Below, piece by piece: positions 1 through 5,388 of a DNA stretch of 8,096 nt. Position 1 is the first letter of the stretch, and each line of letters begins with the position of its first letter. The notes below the pieces were generated by a model. It worked only from the letters and a program-made list of their open reading frames with translations, was not told the origin of the DNA and searched no databases. The position numbers and the translations under genes were made by a program. The stretch comes from Anaerolineae bacterium (GTDB lineage: Bacteria; Chloroflexota; Anaerolineae; UBA4142), in contig DAIDTM010000132.1 in assembly GCA_027457205.1 (NCBI GenBank), forward strand, positions 1-8,096, read 5' to 3'.

Positions 1-2
1 CC

Positions 3-1391
3 TTTCTACTTTCCCTGGGTCCGCGCCTGTTCCTCACGCCGACCACCGGCACCGGCATCACGCTGCCGTACCGTTGGCTGTACGACGCGTTCCCGCTGAT
101 GCGCGCCTTGCGCGCGCCGGTCCGCTTCGACGCGCTGGTGATGTTTACGCTCGCGGCGCTCGCAGGGCTTGGCGTAGCGAAATTGGCAATTGGTAATTGG
201 CAATTGGCGATTGGCATTGCGCTCATCGCGCTTGAGTACCTCGCCATTCCTGCCGCGAGCATCGCGCCCGTGCCCGCCGGCGACGCGATTCCGCGATACG
301 TTCGCTGGCTGGCGCAGCAACCGCCCGGCGTCACTCTCGAACTACCGATGATCGCAAACGATCCGACCCAGCCGCTTGACTTGACGGCGCAGTACCTCAC
401 GACGTACCACTGGCAATCGACACCGGACGGCTACAGTGGTTTTGTGCCGCCGCTGCGCGGCGAAATCGCGTACGAGATGCAATCCTTTCCGAACGAACGC
501 GCGATCAGTTTGCTGCAGGCGCTCGGCGTTCAGTTCGTGGTTCTCCACGGCGACCAAATCGCGGATTGGAATCGCGTGCGCGCGGCGATCAGCCGCGTTA
601 CCGATCTGCAACTCGCGCAGCAATTCGGCGGCGATTACGTTTATCGCGTCGCGCCGCGCGCCCAAGACGCGTCCGCGCTGAGTGCGCGGCTGTATCTCCC
701 GCAGCCCGCCGCGCCAAACCAGAATTATTGGGCGTATCTGATCGTGCAAAACCGCGCTCCGCGCAGCTTTGCCATTGAGCCGACCGATATGCCGCAGATC
801 GACGCGCGCTGGAGCGATGGCACGGCGCAGCGCGTGGCTGCATCTATGCCGCTCGTCACGACGAGTGTGTCGGTCGTGCCGGTGCGGTTGAACGCGCCGC
901 CGCGCGCGGGGACGTATCGGCTGGCGCTGAATGTAGCGAGCCGCGCGATCGGCGCGTGGAATTTGTCCGGGGATGTCGTGGTGCAGGACGGCGAACCGGC
1001 GCATCAAGTCGTTCTGCCGGCGCGGGTTGGGTTGAGCGCGCCACTGAAATCTGCCTACGCGCCGGGCGATGTGGTGGAAATCAATTTGACTTGGCTGCCG
1101 CTCAACAAAATCGATGCGTACTACAGCACGTCGGTGCGCATCGTGGACGCGCGCGGAAACAAGATCGTTGCGGTCGATCGACAGCCCGCGACGCCTACGT
1201 TGCTTTGGACGCCGGGCGCGCTCGTGCCGGATCGATTCACGCTGCCGCTGCCGCGCGACCTTGCGCCAGGCGAATATTCGATCCAAGTTCTGATGTACCA
1301 AGCCGATCAGGGCGTGGGCGCGTTGCTGCTCGACGAGCAAGACGCGCCGCGCGACGTAACGACGCTTGGTGCGTTCACCGTCCAGCCGTAA
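3..1391 (+). CDS. C-terminal part of a polytopic membrane protein with extracytoplasmic beta-sandwich tail (5' truncated)
   Basis: The frame is open from the left window edge, so the start lies outside; 462 residues are visible. The first ~65 residues read as the last part of a multi-membrane enzyme: a hydrophobic stretch, then LPYRWLYDAFPLMRALRAPVRFD, which I note as positions 66-137 with the key run PLMRALRAPVRF, then one or two membrane helices (LVMFTLAALAGLGVAKLA and IALIALEYLAIPAA). The 'lPy..ly..P.m.alR.P.Rf' pattern is common in large Chloroflexota membrane proteins related to GT-C or YfhO-type enzymes. The rest is a soluble region rich in beta-strand patterns. Its final ~90 residues (WTPGALVPDRFTLPLP, LAPGEYSIQVLMYQ) resemble the C-terminal sandwich often attached to such proteins. 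It ends 38-47 bases before the next gene. A heptamer repeat is embedded in a membrane helix. The exact enzymatic role cannot be assigned from this fragment. Confidence 0.75.
   Translation, partial: FLLSLGPRLFLTPTTGTGITLPYRWLYDAFPLMRALRAPVRFDALVMFTLAALAGLGVAKLAIGNWQLAIGIALIALEYLAIPAASIAPVPAGDAIPRYVRWLAQQPPGVTLELPMIANDPTQPLDLTAQYLTTYHWQSTPDGYSGFVPPLRGEIAYEMQSFPNERAISLLQALGVQFVVLHGDQIADWNRVRAAISRVTDLQLAQQFGGDYVYRVAPRAQDASALSARLYLPQPAAPNQNYWAYLIVQNRAPRSFAIEPTDMPQIDARWSDGTAQRVAASMPLVTTSVSVVPVRLNAPPRAGTYRLALNVASRAIGAWNLSGDVVVQDGEPAHQVVLPARVGLSAPLKSAYAPGDVVEINLTWLPLNKIDAYYSTSVRIVDARGNKIVAVDRQPATPTLLWTPGALVPDRFTLPLPRDLAPGEYSIQVLMYQADQGVGALLLDEQDAPRDVTTLGAFTVQP
182..216 (+). repeat. Five tandem 7-base units (ATTGGCA-type) inside a coding region
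   Basis: Five consecutive heptamers are visible: ATTGGCA, ATTGGTA, ATTGGCA, ATTGGCG and ATTGGCA. Three units make 21 bases, so the translation repeats every seven residues (LAIGNWQ, then LAIGIAL). The array encodes part of a hydrophobic helix, which may be why it is tolerated. Heptanucleotide tandem repeats of this style (STRR sequences) are known in filamentous cyanobacteria. The resemblance here is in style only. Confidence 0.85.
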
Positions 1392-1402
1392 ATACGCTGT
1401 CT

Positions 1403-1431
1403 TTGTTGATTTCTGGTTTCTCTGCTATAAT
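1403..1431 (+). promoter_or_regulatory. Probable extended -10 promoter overlapping the next gene's start
   Basis: A perfect TATAAT lies at 1426-1431, preceded by TGC, which makes an extended -10 element. A weak -35 (TTGTTG, three of six matches to TTGACA) sits at 1403-1408 with a 17-base spacer. Transcription would begin near 1438-1439, which is the ATG at 1439, so the transcript would be leaderless or nearly so. Read-through from the upstream gene is also possible because the gap is short. Confidence 0.5.
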
Positions 1432-1438
1432 GGCGCTG

Positions 1439-3094
1439 ATGTCGTTTTCTAGTCCGCAGTCGCAATCTCCTGCGATGGTGAACTCTGCAACCCGCGCGGC
1501 GTCCGTGTCCCGCGCGGTCTTTTTCACCGCAAGCGCCCTCCTCTATGCCTGCGCCATTCTCGCCGCCGCGCTAACGCTCAACGCGTATTTTTCGCAGACT
1601 TGGGATATCGCGACGTTCATCCATGCCGCGCATCGGTTCATTGACGGCGGCAATCCGTTCGACCTGTACGCGCAGTCGCGGGCGGCGCAGACGTGGCCCT
1701 ACGCCTACCCGCCGTTGCATGCGTTCGTCGTCGCGATGGCTCTGCTCGTGGGGAACGTGATCCACGTCTTGCCCGATTACGTCTGGGCGCGCGTGCCGTC
1801 GATGCTGGCAGACATCGGCGTGGGACTCGCTCTGTTCGGAATTGTCGAGCGAAAATCAAAGGACGAGACGCTCGCTCGCGCGGCGATGCTACTGTGGCTG
1901 TTCAACCCGGTGACGTTCTACGATACCGCCGTACAGGGGCACTTTGAAAGCGAGTGGCTGCTCTTTGTCGTGCTGGCGTACGCGTGGTACGAAAATTCGC
2001 GCGGCATCGTCCTGCCGGCGATATCGCTCGCGGTTGCCGTGCTTTTCAAGCAGGTTGCGATTCTGTTTGCGATTCCGTTGTGGGTGATGATGCTAAAGGC
2101 GGAAGGCGGAAGGATGAAGGATGAAGAAAATCGGGTTTCCGTTCATCCTTCGGCATGGAAGCGTGTTGTTTTCTCGATTCTGATCTTCGTTGCCGTTGTC
2201 GGCGTTGTCTGTCTGCCGTACCTGTTGTACTCGAACGATTTTTTGTATATGAATCTGACGTACGTCGAGAATGTGCCGGTGCAAACGCAATCGTGGATCG
2301 TCGCGTTGCTCGGCGTTACGCGCGCGTCGCCTGCCGCGCTCACCAGCGATTTCTTTTTGCTGCGCTATCAAACGATTGTGACGATTCTCGCCGCCGCCGC
2401 AATTGCGTTTTTTGGCGCGCGGCGCGGCGCGAGTCTCTACCTAACGGCGACGCTGATCGCCCTGGCGTTTTTCCTGACGTCGAAAAAAGTGATGGGCTAT
2501 TACTACGTGATGCTCTTTCCGTTCTTGCTGGCGGAAGCGCTGCCCCAGCGCCGGTTTGATCTCGTGCTGATCGCGATAGCGGCGACGACGTGGATTTCGC
2601 TTTCGCCGTACTATGCGTCGTGGGGCGATCCAAGTCACTGGTGGATCTACGCGCTACTGGGCACGCTAAACAGCGCGCTGTTCGTGGGGATGTTTGTCGA
2701 GATGTCGAAGGGCGAAGGACGGACGACGGATGAGAAAACTTTCGTCTTTCGTCCTCCATCTTCCGTCGTGCTTTTTGTCTCACTTGGCTTGTTTGCGGGC
2801 GCGGCGTTCGCGGCGTTCTTGCAGCCGCTCGCGCAGAATGCTGCCAGTCCCCTACGCGCGCCGATCGTCGCGATGGGGATGGAAACGAATGCGCTGCTCG
2901 CGTTCGGCGCGCTCATCGCGCTGACCGTCGCCGCGCTAGCCGTCCTCGCGCGCGCGACGCGCGACGGAAGCGCGCTGCCGCGCACCGCATGGGGTATCGT
3001 CCTGATTTTCACGCCGCTCTTTTTTGCGGTATACTATCTCACGAAGGAATCGACCGCGATCTTTGAAATCGCGCTCAAGGCATTAGGAGTCTGA
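1439..3094 (+). CDS. GT-C-like polytopic membrane glycosyltransferase (mannosyltransferase / GT87-like)
   Basis: A 551-residue protein with about 10-12 hydrophobic helices. Visible marks of a GT-C fold enzyme are an early loop after the first helix with WDIATF (55-60; the Asp is a candidate catalytic residue), NPFDLY, then WPYAYPPL (86-93), LFNPVTFYDTAVQGHFES (154-171) and LFKQ (202-205). The FNP / QGHFES and YPPL motifs are typical of PIG-M-like and DUF2029/GT87-like transferases, which move sugars from polyprenyl-phosphate donors on the outer membrane face. I infer a cell-envelope glycan or lipid-glycan role. Two hydrophilic loops (about 220-241 and 423-443) are encoded by heptamer/palindrome inserts and are probably not part of the ancestral protein. 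The start is taken at 1439 because an in-frame ATG at 1430 overlaps the -10 box; neither has a Shine-Dalgarno. The last codons contain AGGAG (3085-3089), likely the original ribosome binding site of the gene now at 4407. Substrate unknown. Confidence 0.8.
   Translation: MSFSSPQSQSPAMVNSATRAASVSRAVFFTASALLYACAILAAALTLNAYFSQTWDIATFIHAAHRFIDGGNPFDLYAQSRAAQTWPYAYPPLHAFVVAMALLVGNVIHVLPDYVWARVPSMLADIGVGLALFGIVERKSKDETLARAAMLLWLFNPVTFYDTAVQGHFESEWLLFVVLAYAWYENSRGIVLPAISLAVAVLFKQVAILFAIPLWVMMLKAEGGRMKDEENRVSVHPSAWKRVVFSILIFVAVVGVVCLPYLLYSNDFLYMNLTYVENVPVQTQSWIVALLGVTRASPAALTSDFFLLRYQTIVTILAAAAIAFFGARRGASLYLTATLIALAFFLTSKKVMGYYYVMLFPFLLAEALPQRRFDLVLIAIAATTWISLSPYYASWGDPSHWWIYALLGTLNSALFVGMFVEMSKGEGRTTDEKTFVFRPPSSVVLFVSLGLFAGAAFAAFLQPLAQNAASPLRAPIVAMGMETNALLAFGALIALTVAALAVLARATRDGSALPRTAWGIVLIFTPLFFAVYYLTKESTAIFEIALKALGV
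2095..2151 (+). repeat. Intragenic heptamer array with inverted arm (hairpin-forming insert)
   Basis: Heptamers run AAAGGCG, GAAGGCG, GAAGGAT, GAAGGAT, GAAGAAA from 2095 to 2129. An inverted arm TTCATCCTTC at 2142-2151 is the exact complement of GAAGGATGAA, which occurs twice in overlapping register (2109-2118 and 2116-2125). The DNA or RNA can fold into a 10-base-pair stem in either register. The translation, GGRMKDEENRVSVHPSAW, is a hydrophilic loop between two membrane helices. It looks like a mobile or slippage-derived repeat inserted in frame. Confidence 0.75.
2713..2769 (+). repeat. Second intragenic heptamer/palindrome insert in the same gene
   Basis: The left arm has degenerate heptamers CGAAGGA, CGGACGA, CGGATGA (2713-2733). 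The right arm has TTTCGTC, TTTCGTC, CTCCATC, TTCCGTC (2740-2767). ACGACGGA (2723-2730) pairs perfectly with TCCGTCGT (2762-2769), and GGACGA (2721-2726) pairs with TCGTCC (2749-2754) in another register. It encodes GEGRTTDEKTFVFRPPSS, again a hydrophilic loop between membrane helices. Its architecture matches the insert at 2095-2151: a purine-rich heptamer arm, a short A-rich centre and a complementary pyrimidine-rich arm. Confidence 0.7.
3085..3089 (+). promoter_or_regulatory. Orphaned Shine-Dalgarno AGGAG at the end of the glycosyltransferase gene
   Basis: AGGAG lies 5 bases before the end of the gene's TGA stop (3092-3094), with no start codon nearby on the + strand. If the element at 3095-4406 is removed, the next base is the A of the ATG at 4407. 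That places AGGAG exactly 5 bases before this ATG, a standard spacing. It is therefore most likely the displaced ribosome binding site of the GT2 gene. Confidence 0.65.
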
Positions 3095-3260
3095 TTGACA
3101 TCCTCTGTCTCCTAAAGGAGACAGATTCCTAAGCGTACTAGGTGGTTCGCGCTTCAACGCGACTTGCCCTTACGAACCGTGATTCGCTTGGGTCTTATGG
3201 TTGCTCGGCGCGCAGTCACGGCTTGTCCAGCCGCCAAAATGTTCTTACTCGCGTTTTCAT
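3095..3260 (-). ncRNA. Predicted omega RNA (guide RNA scaffold) of TnpB; upstream limit approximate
   Basis: In IS200/IS605 elements the TnpB guide RNA comes from the 3' end of tnpB plus the right end, and the guide is the host sequence just beyond the element. Visible here on the minus strand are a TCGCG/CGCGA stem with a TTGAAG loop at 3162-3147, spanning the tnpB stop codon, then the right-end hairpin at 3124-3105, then the element end at 3095. The natural guide would be the minus strand from 3094 to about 3075, within the end of the upstream gene. The existence of the RNA is inferred from the family. The 5' limit is a guess. Confidence 0.45.
3105..3124 (-). repeat. Right-end subterminal hairpin of the IS element
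   Basis: CTGTCTCC (3105-3112) and GGAGACAG (3117-3124) form a perfect 8-base-pair stem with a TAAA loop as written on the + strand. On the tnpB strand it is followed by ten bases ending in TCAA at 3095. There is no T-tract on either side, so it is better read as a transposase recognition hairpin and the tail of the omega RNA than as an intrinsic terminator. Confidence 0.8.
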
Positions 3261-4311
3261 CACGGTCGTGAATTGCCCCACATTCTGGGCAAACCCACGA
3301 ACGCACTGACAAAGACAGTTCCTTAACAATGTGACCGCAATCGTTACAACGTTTGCTTGACGGGTAGAACCTGTCTACCAACCTTTGCTCTTTCCCATAC
3401 CACTGGCATTTGTAGCCAACCATTGTAGAGAACTCACCCAGCGCAGCATCTGAAAGAGAACGAGCAAGGTGATGGTTGCGAACCATACCACGAACGTGCA
3501 AGTCTTCCATGCAGATAATGTCGAAACGTCGTACTAGGTCAGTGGTGACTTTGTGTAGGTGATCTTGGCGAGTGTTCGCAATCCTTTCATGCAAGCGCGC
3601 GATCTTTACACGTTGAAACTCGTAGCGATGGCTACCCTTCTTCTTACGACTGAGATTGCGTTGCTCGTGTGCAAGTTTGGTCTGGTAGCGATTCAGGTGC
3701 TTTGGGTTTGGAATGGTCTCGCCATTTGAGAGAGTAGCCAATCGCAATACGCCCAAGTCAATCCCGATAGATTGGCCAGTCTTGGGGAACGGGTCTTTCG
3801 ATTCATCGAGTACGAGCGTCACAAAGTATTTGCCAGAGGGTGACTTGGTTATCGTCACAGTAGTAGGGTAACTTGTGAATGCTCGACACCAACGAATGTC
3901 AAGGCGTCCCAATTGGGCAACGCAGAGATTCTTATTCATCGCATTCCACGTAAACGCGGAGCGTGTGTATTCAGCCGACTGCTTATCATGCTTGCGTTTG
4001 AAGGATGGATAGGCAGAACGTTTTTCAAAGAAATTCTTGAACGCCGTTTGCAGATGACGCAGAGATTGTTGAGTGGGAACACTAGAAACGTCATTCAACC
4101 AAGCATAGTCAGGTTGCTTCTTGAGAACAGTCAGGGCAGCGGACGAACCATTGTAGTTCATGCGCTTGCCCACTTGATAGGCATCTGTTCGCTGGCGAAG
4201 TGCCCAGTTGTAGACAAAGCGAGACGCACCAAAGACGTTGGTGAGAATGCGTGATTGTTCTGGCGTCGGGTAAAAACGATAGCGGTAGCGGACCTTCACA
4301 TTGACAAGCAT
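3154..4311 (-). CDS. tnpB: TnpB, RNA-guided RuvC-like nuclease of an IS200/IS605 element
   Basis: A 385-residue protein of full family length. In order: an N-terminal helix-turn-helix-like region (YRFYPTPEQSRILTNVFGASRFVYNWALRQ, key motif FYPTPEQ at 13-19), the central wedge/REC-like part, then the RuvC nuclease. Catalytic Asp is in GIDLG (Asp185), Glu in CMEDL (Glu269), and the third acidic site in HDRDENASKNI (Asp349/Asp351). The zinc ribbon is CNDC (Cys322, Cys325) and CPEC (Cys341, Cys344). All key residues are present, so the enzyme looks active. Known TnpB proteins cut DNA next to a short transposon-adjacent motif using an RNA made from the element's right end, which favours retention of the element. 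The ATG at 4311 has GAGGG at 4322-4318, six bases upstream. The gene is antisense to the surrounding glycosyltransferase genes and less GC-rich than they are. Confidence 0.93.
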   Translation of the reverse strand: MLVNVKVRYRYRFYPTPEQSRILTNVFGASRFVYNWALRQRTDAYQVGKRMNYNGSSAALTVLKKQPDYAWLNDVSSVPTQQSLRHLQTAFKNFFEKRSAYPSFKRKHDKQSAEYTRSAFTWNAMNKNLCVAQLGRLDIRWCRAFTSYPTTVTITKSPSGKYFVTLVLDESKDPFPKTGQSIGIDLGVLRLATLSNGETIPNPKHLNRYQTKLAHEQRNLSRKKKGSHRYEFQRVKIARLHERIANTRQDHLHKVTTDLVRRFDIICMEDLHVRGMVRNHHLARSLSDAALGEFSTMVGYKCQWYGKEQRLVDRFYPSSKRCNDCGHIVKELSLSVRSWVCPECGAIHDRDENASKNILAAGQAVTARRATIRPKRITVRKGKSR

Positions 4312-4317
4312 AACATA

Positions 4318-4322
4318 CCCTC
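4318..4322 (-). promoter_or_regulatory. Shine-Dalgarno of tnpB
   Basis: GAGGG on the minus strand, followed by a six-base spacer (TATGTT) and the ATG at 4311. This fixes the tnpB start in preference to the GTG four codons downstream. Confidence 0.6.
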
Positions 4323-4343
4323 ACAAGATTGTCAATATCTTGT
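4323..4343. repeat. Small palindrome upstream of tnpB
   Basis: ACAAGAT (4323-4329) and ATCTTGT (4337-4343) are perfect inverted arms around a 7-base loop that contains TGTCAA (TTGACA on the tnpB strand). It lies inside the element, just upstream of the tnpB Shine-Dalgarno. It could restrict tnpB expression or be an operator; its function is unknown. Confidence 0.5.
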
Positions 4344-4368
4344 AAGTAAAAGGAGGATGGGCATTCCT

Positions 4369-4388
4369 CTGTCGCTTGAAGGTGACAG
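4369..4388 (-). repeat. Left-end subterminal hairpin of the IS element
   Basis: CTGTCGC (4369-4375) and GTGACAG (4382-4388) form a seven-position stem with one G-T wobble and a TTGAAG loop as written on the + strand. It is a direct, not inverted, repeat of the right-end hairpin at 3105-3124, as expected when a Y1 transposase binds both ends on the same strand. An outer GGGCA/TGCCC pair (4359-4363, 4394-4398) could extend the fold. The hairpin ends 19 bases before the ATG at 4407. Confidence 0.7.
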
Positions 4389-4406
4389 TCTCCTGCCCAA
4401 TTTATT

Positions 4407-5345
4407 ATGACCATCCGTTGCAGCGTCGGCATCACCGCGTATAACGAAGAAGCGAACATTGGCAAGTTGATCGCGGCGATGCTTGCCCAACAACTGAGCA
4501 AAGTCGAAATTACGGAAATCATCGTCGTCGCGAGCGGTTGCACTGACCGCACGGTGCCGATCGTTCGGGAATTCGCGACGCGGGATTCGCGTATCCGGCT
4601 GATCGAACAGGCGAACCGCGAGGGCAAGACTTCGGCGATCAACCAGTTCTTGCAGAACGCGAAGGAAGATATCTGCGTTCTGGAAAGCGGCGATACGCTG
4701 CCGCGCGCGGACAGTATCGAGAATCTCGTCAAGTTGTTTGAAGACCCCAAGGTGGGCATGACTGGCGCGCAGAAGATTCCGGTGAACGTGCCCGAGCACG
4801 TGGTGGGTTACATGTCACACCTGCGACTGCAGATGGAGCACCAACTCTGTCTGGAGATTCCGCGCCTCGGCGAGTTGATCGCGTTTCGCAAAGTATTCAC
4901 GCAATTGCCGCCTGATGTCGCGATGGACGAGGCGTTTGTGGAGGCGTTGGTCATTCGTCGCGGGCTGGAAGTTCACTACGCGCCCGACGCGGTCGTCTAC
5001 AATATGGGACCTGAGACGCTGGGGGAATTCATCATGCAGCGGCGGCGCAACTATGCCGGACATTTGCACCTCACGCGCAAATATGGTTACAAGGTGTCCA
5101 GTCTGGACAATATGCGCGTGGCGCGCATCGCGTTCGACGAACTGGCGAAAGCCATTCGCTTGATCGTCACGCTGGTGTGGCTCGCGTTGGTTGAAGGGAT
5201 CGCACGTGTGCTGGGGATGTACGACTATTACGTGCGCGGCAGAAAGCATGTCGTCTGGGATATGGCGTGGACAACCAAACACGTGGAGAACGGCGCGGCA
5301 ACGCCAGCCAATTCTACTCCCACCGCCCCAGGCGAGACGAAATAG
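4407..5345 (+). CDS. Family 2 glycosyltransferase with C-terminal membrane helix
   Basis: A 312-residue protein that begins with the classic GT2 nucleotide-sugar fold: SVGITAYNEEANIGKLI (6-22), EIIVVASGCTDRT (37-49), then ANREGKTSAINQFL (69-82). The usual metal-binding D-x-D is replaced by LESGDT (92-97), so the first acidic residue is Glu. Later motifs are MDEAF (173-177), where the Glu/Asp is a likely catalytic base, and QRRRNYAGH (211-219), comparable to the QxxRW motif of processive or lipid-linked GT2 enzymes. A hydrophobic segment near 249-270 and a basic stretch suggest membrane attachment, with the active site in the cytoplasm. It probably transfers a sugar from a nucleotide donor to a lipid or glycan acceptor; substrate unknown. 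No Shine-Dalgarno precedes the present ATG because the IS element ends at the base before it. A downstream flippase-like gene starts 43 bases after the stop. Confidence 0.87.
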   Translation: MTIRCSVGITAYNEEANIGKLIAAMLAQQLSKVEITEIIVVASGCTDRTVPIVREFATRDSRIRLIEQANREGKTSAINQFLQNAKEDICVLESGDTLPRADSIENLVKLFEDPKVGMTGAQKIPVNVPEHVVGYMSHLRLQMEHQLCLEIPRLGELIAFRKVFTQLPPDVAMDEAFVEALVIRRGLEVHYAPDAVVYNMGPETLGEFIMQRRRNYAGHLHLTRKYGYKVSSLDNMRVARIAFDELAKAIRLIVTLVWLALVEGIARVLGMYDYYVRGRKHVVWDMAWTTKHVENGAATPANSTPTAPGETK

Positions 5346-5388
5346 TGGCTAGCGTTCCGCATGCGTGGTTGTAGACCATCGGCTCCTA

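Larger units (their letters stand above)
3095..4406 (-). mobile_element. IS200/IS605-family element, tnpB-only (IS1341-type)
   Basis: The element is read on the minus strand and is about 1312 bases long. The right end reads GAAT, a perfect 8-base-pair hairpin, then AGGATGTCAA, ending at 3095. This is the known IS608 layout: guide GAAT next to the hairpin, and cleavage site TCAA ten bases after it. The left end has a same-orientation hairpin (4369-4388), preceded by GAGA (4392-4389) and, 18 bases farther out, TCAT (4410-4407). In IS608 guide bases 1, 2 and 4 pair with cleavage-site bases 2, 1 and 4 (as I recall the rule). GAGA then predicts TCNT, which fits TCAT, and GAAT predicts TCNA, which fits TCAA. 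No target duplication is expected for this family. No tnpA is visible, so mobility would need a transposase supplied elsewhere. The base composition is less GC-rich than the flanks, consistent with recent arrival. Confidence 0.85.

Noticed and set aside
182..216. CRISPR array
   Set aside because: Seven-base units with no spacers and no cas genes nearby; it is a simple tandem repeat.
342..1340. Long open frame of 332 codons on the minus strand
   Set aside because: It is opposite to a well-supported membrane protein gene, Arg-rich, without recognisable motifs, and typical of antisense frames in high-GC DNA.
956..1438. Upstream extension of the GT-C gene frame
   Set aside because: It overlaps the preceding gene by over 400 bases, is Arg/Ala-rich, and lacks family similarity before the helices that start after 1439.
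3105..3124. Right-end hairpin as a rho-independent terminator
   Set aside because: No T-tract follows on either strand, and the hairpin fits the IS end structure including guide and cleavage sites.
4307..4335. TTGACA (4335-4330) with TATGCT (4312-4307) as a tnpB promoter on the minus strand
   Set aside because: The -10 would overlap the tnpB start codon, which has a good SD upstream, so transcription should begin earlier.
4109..4759. Minus-strand open frame crossing the IS boundary
   Set aside because: It overlaps both tnpB and the GT2 gene in the wrong frame and crosses the element's end; no conserved motifs.
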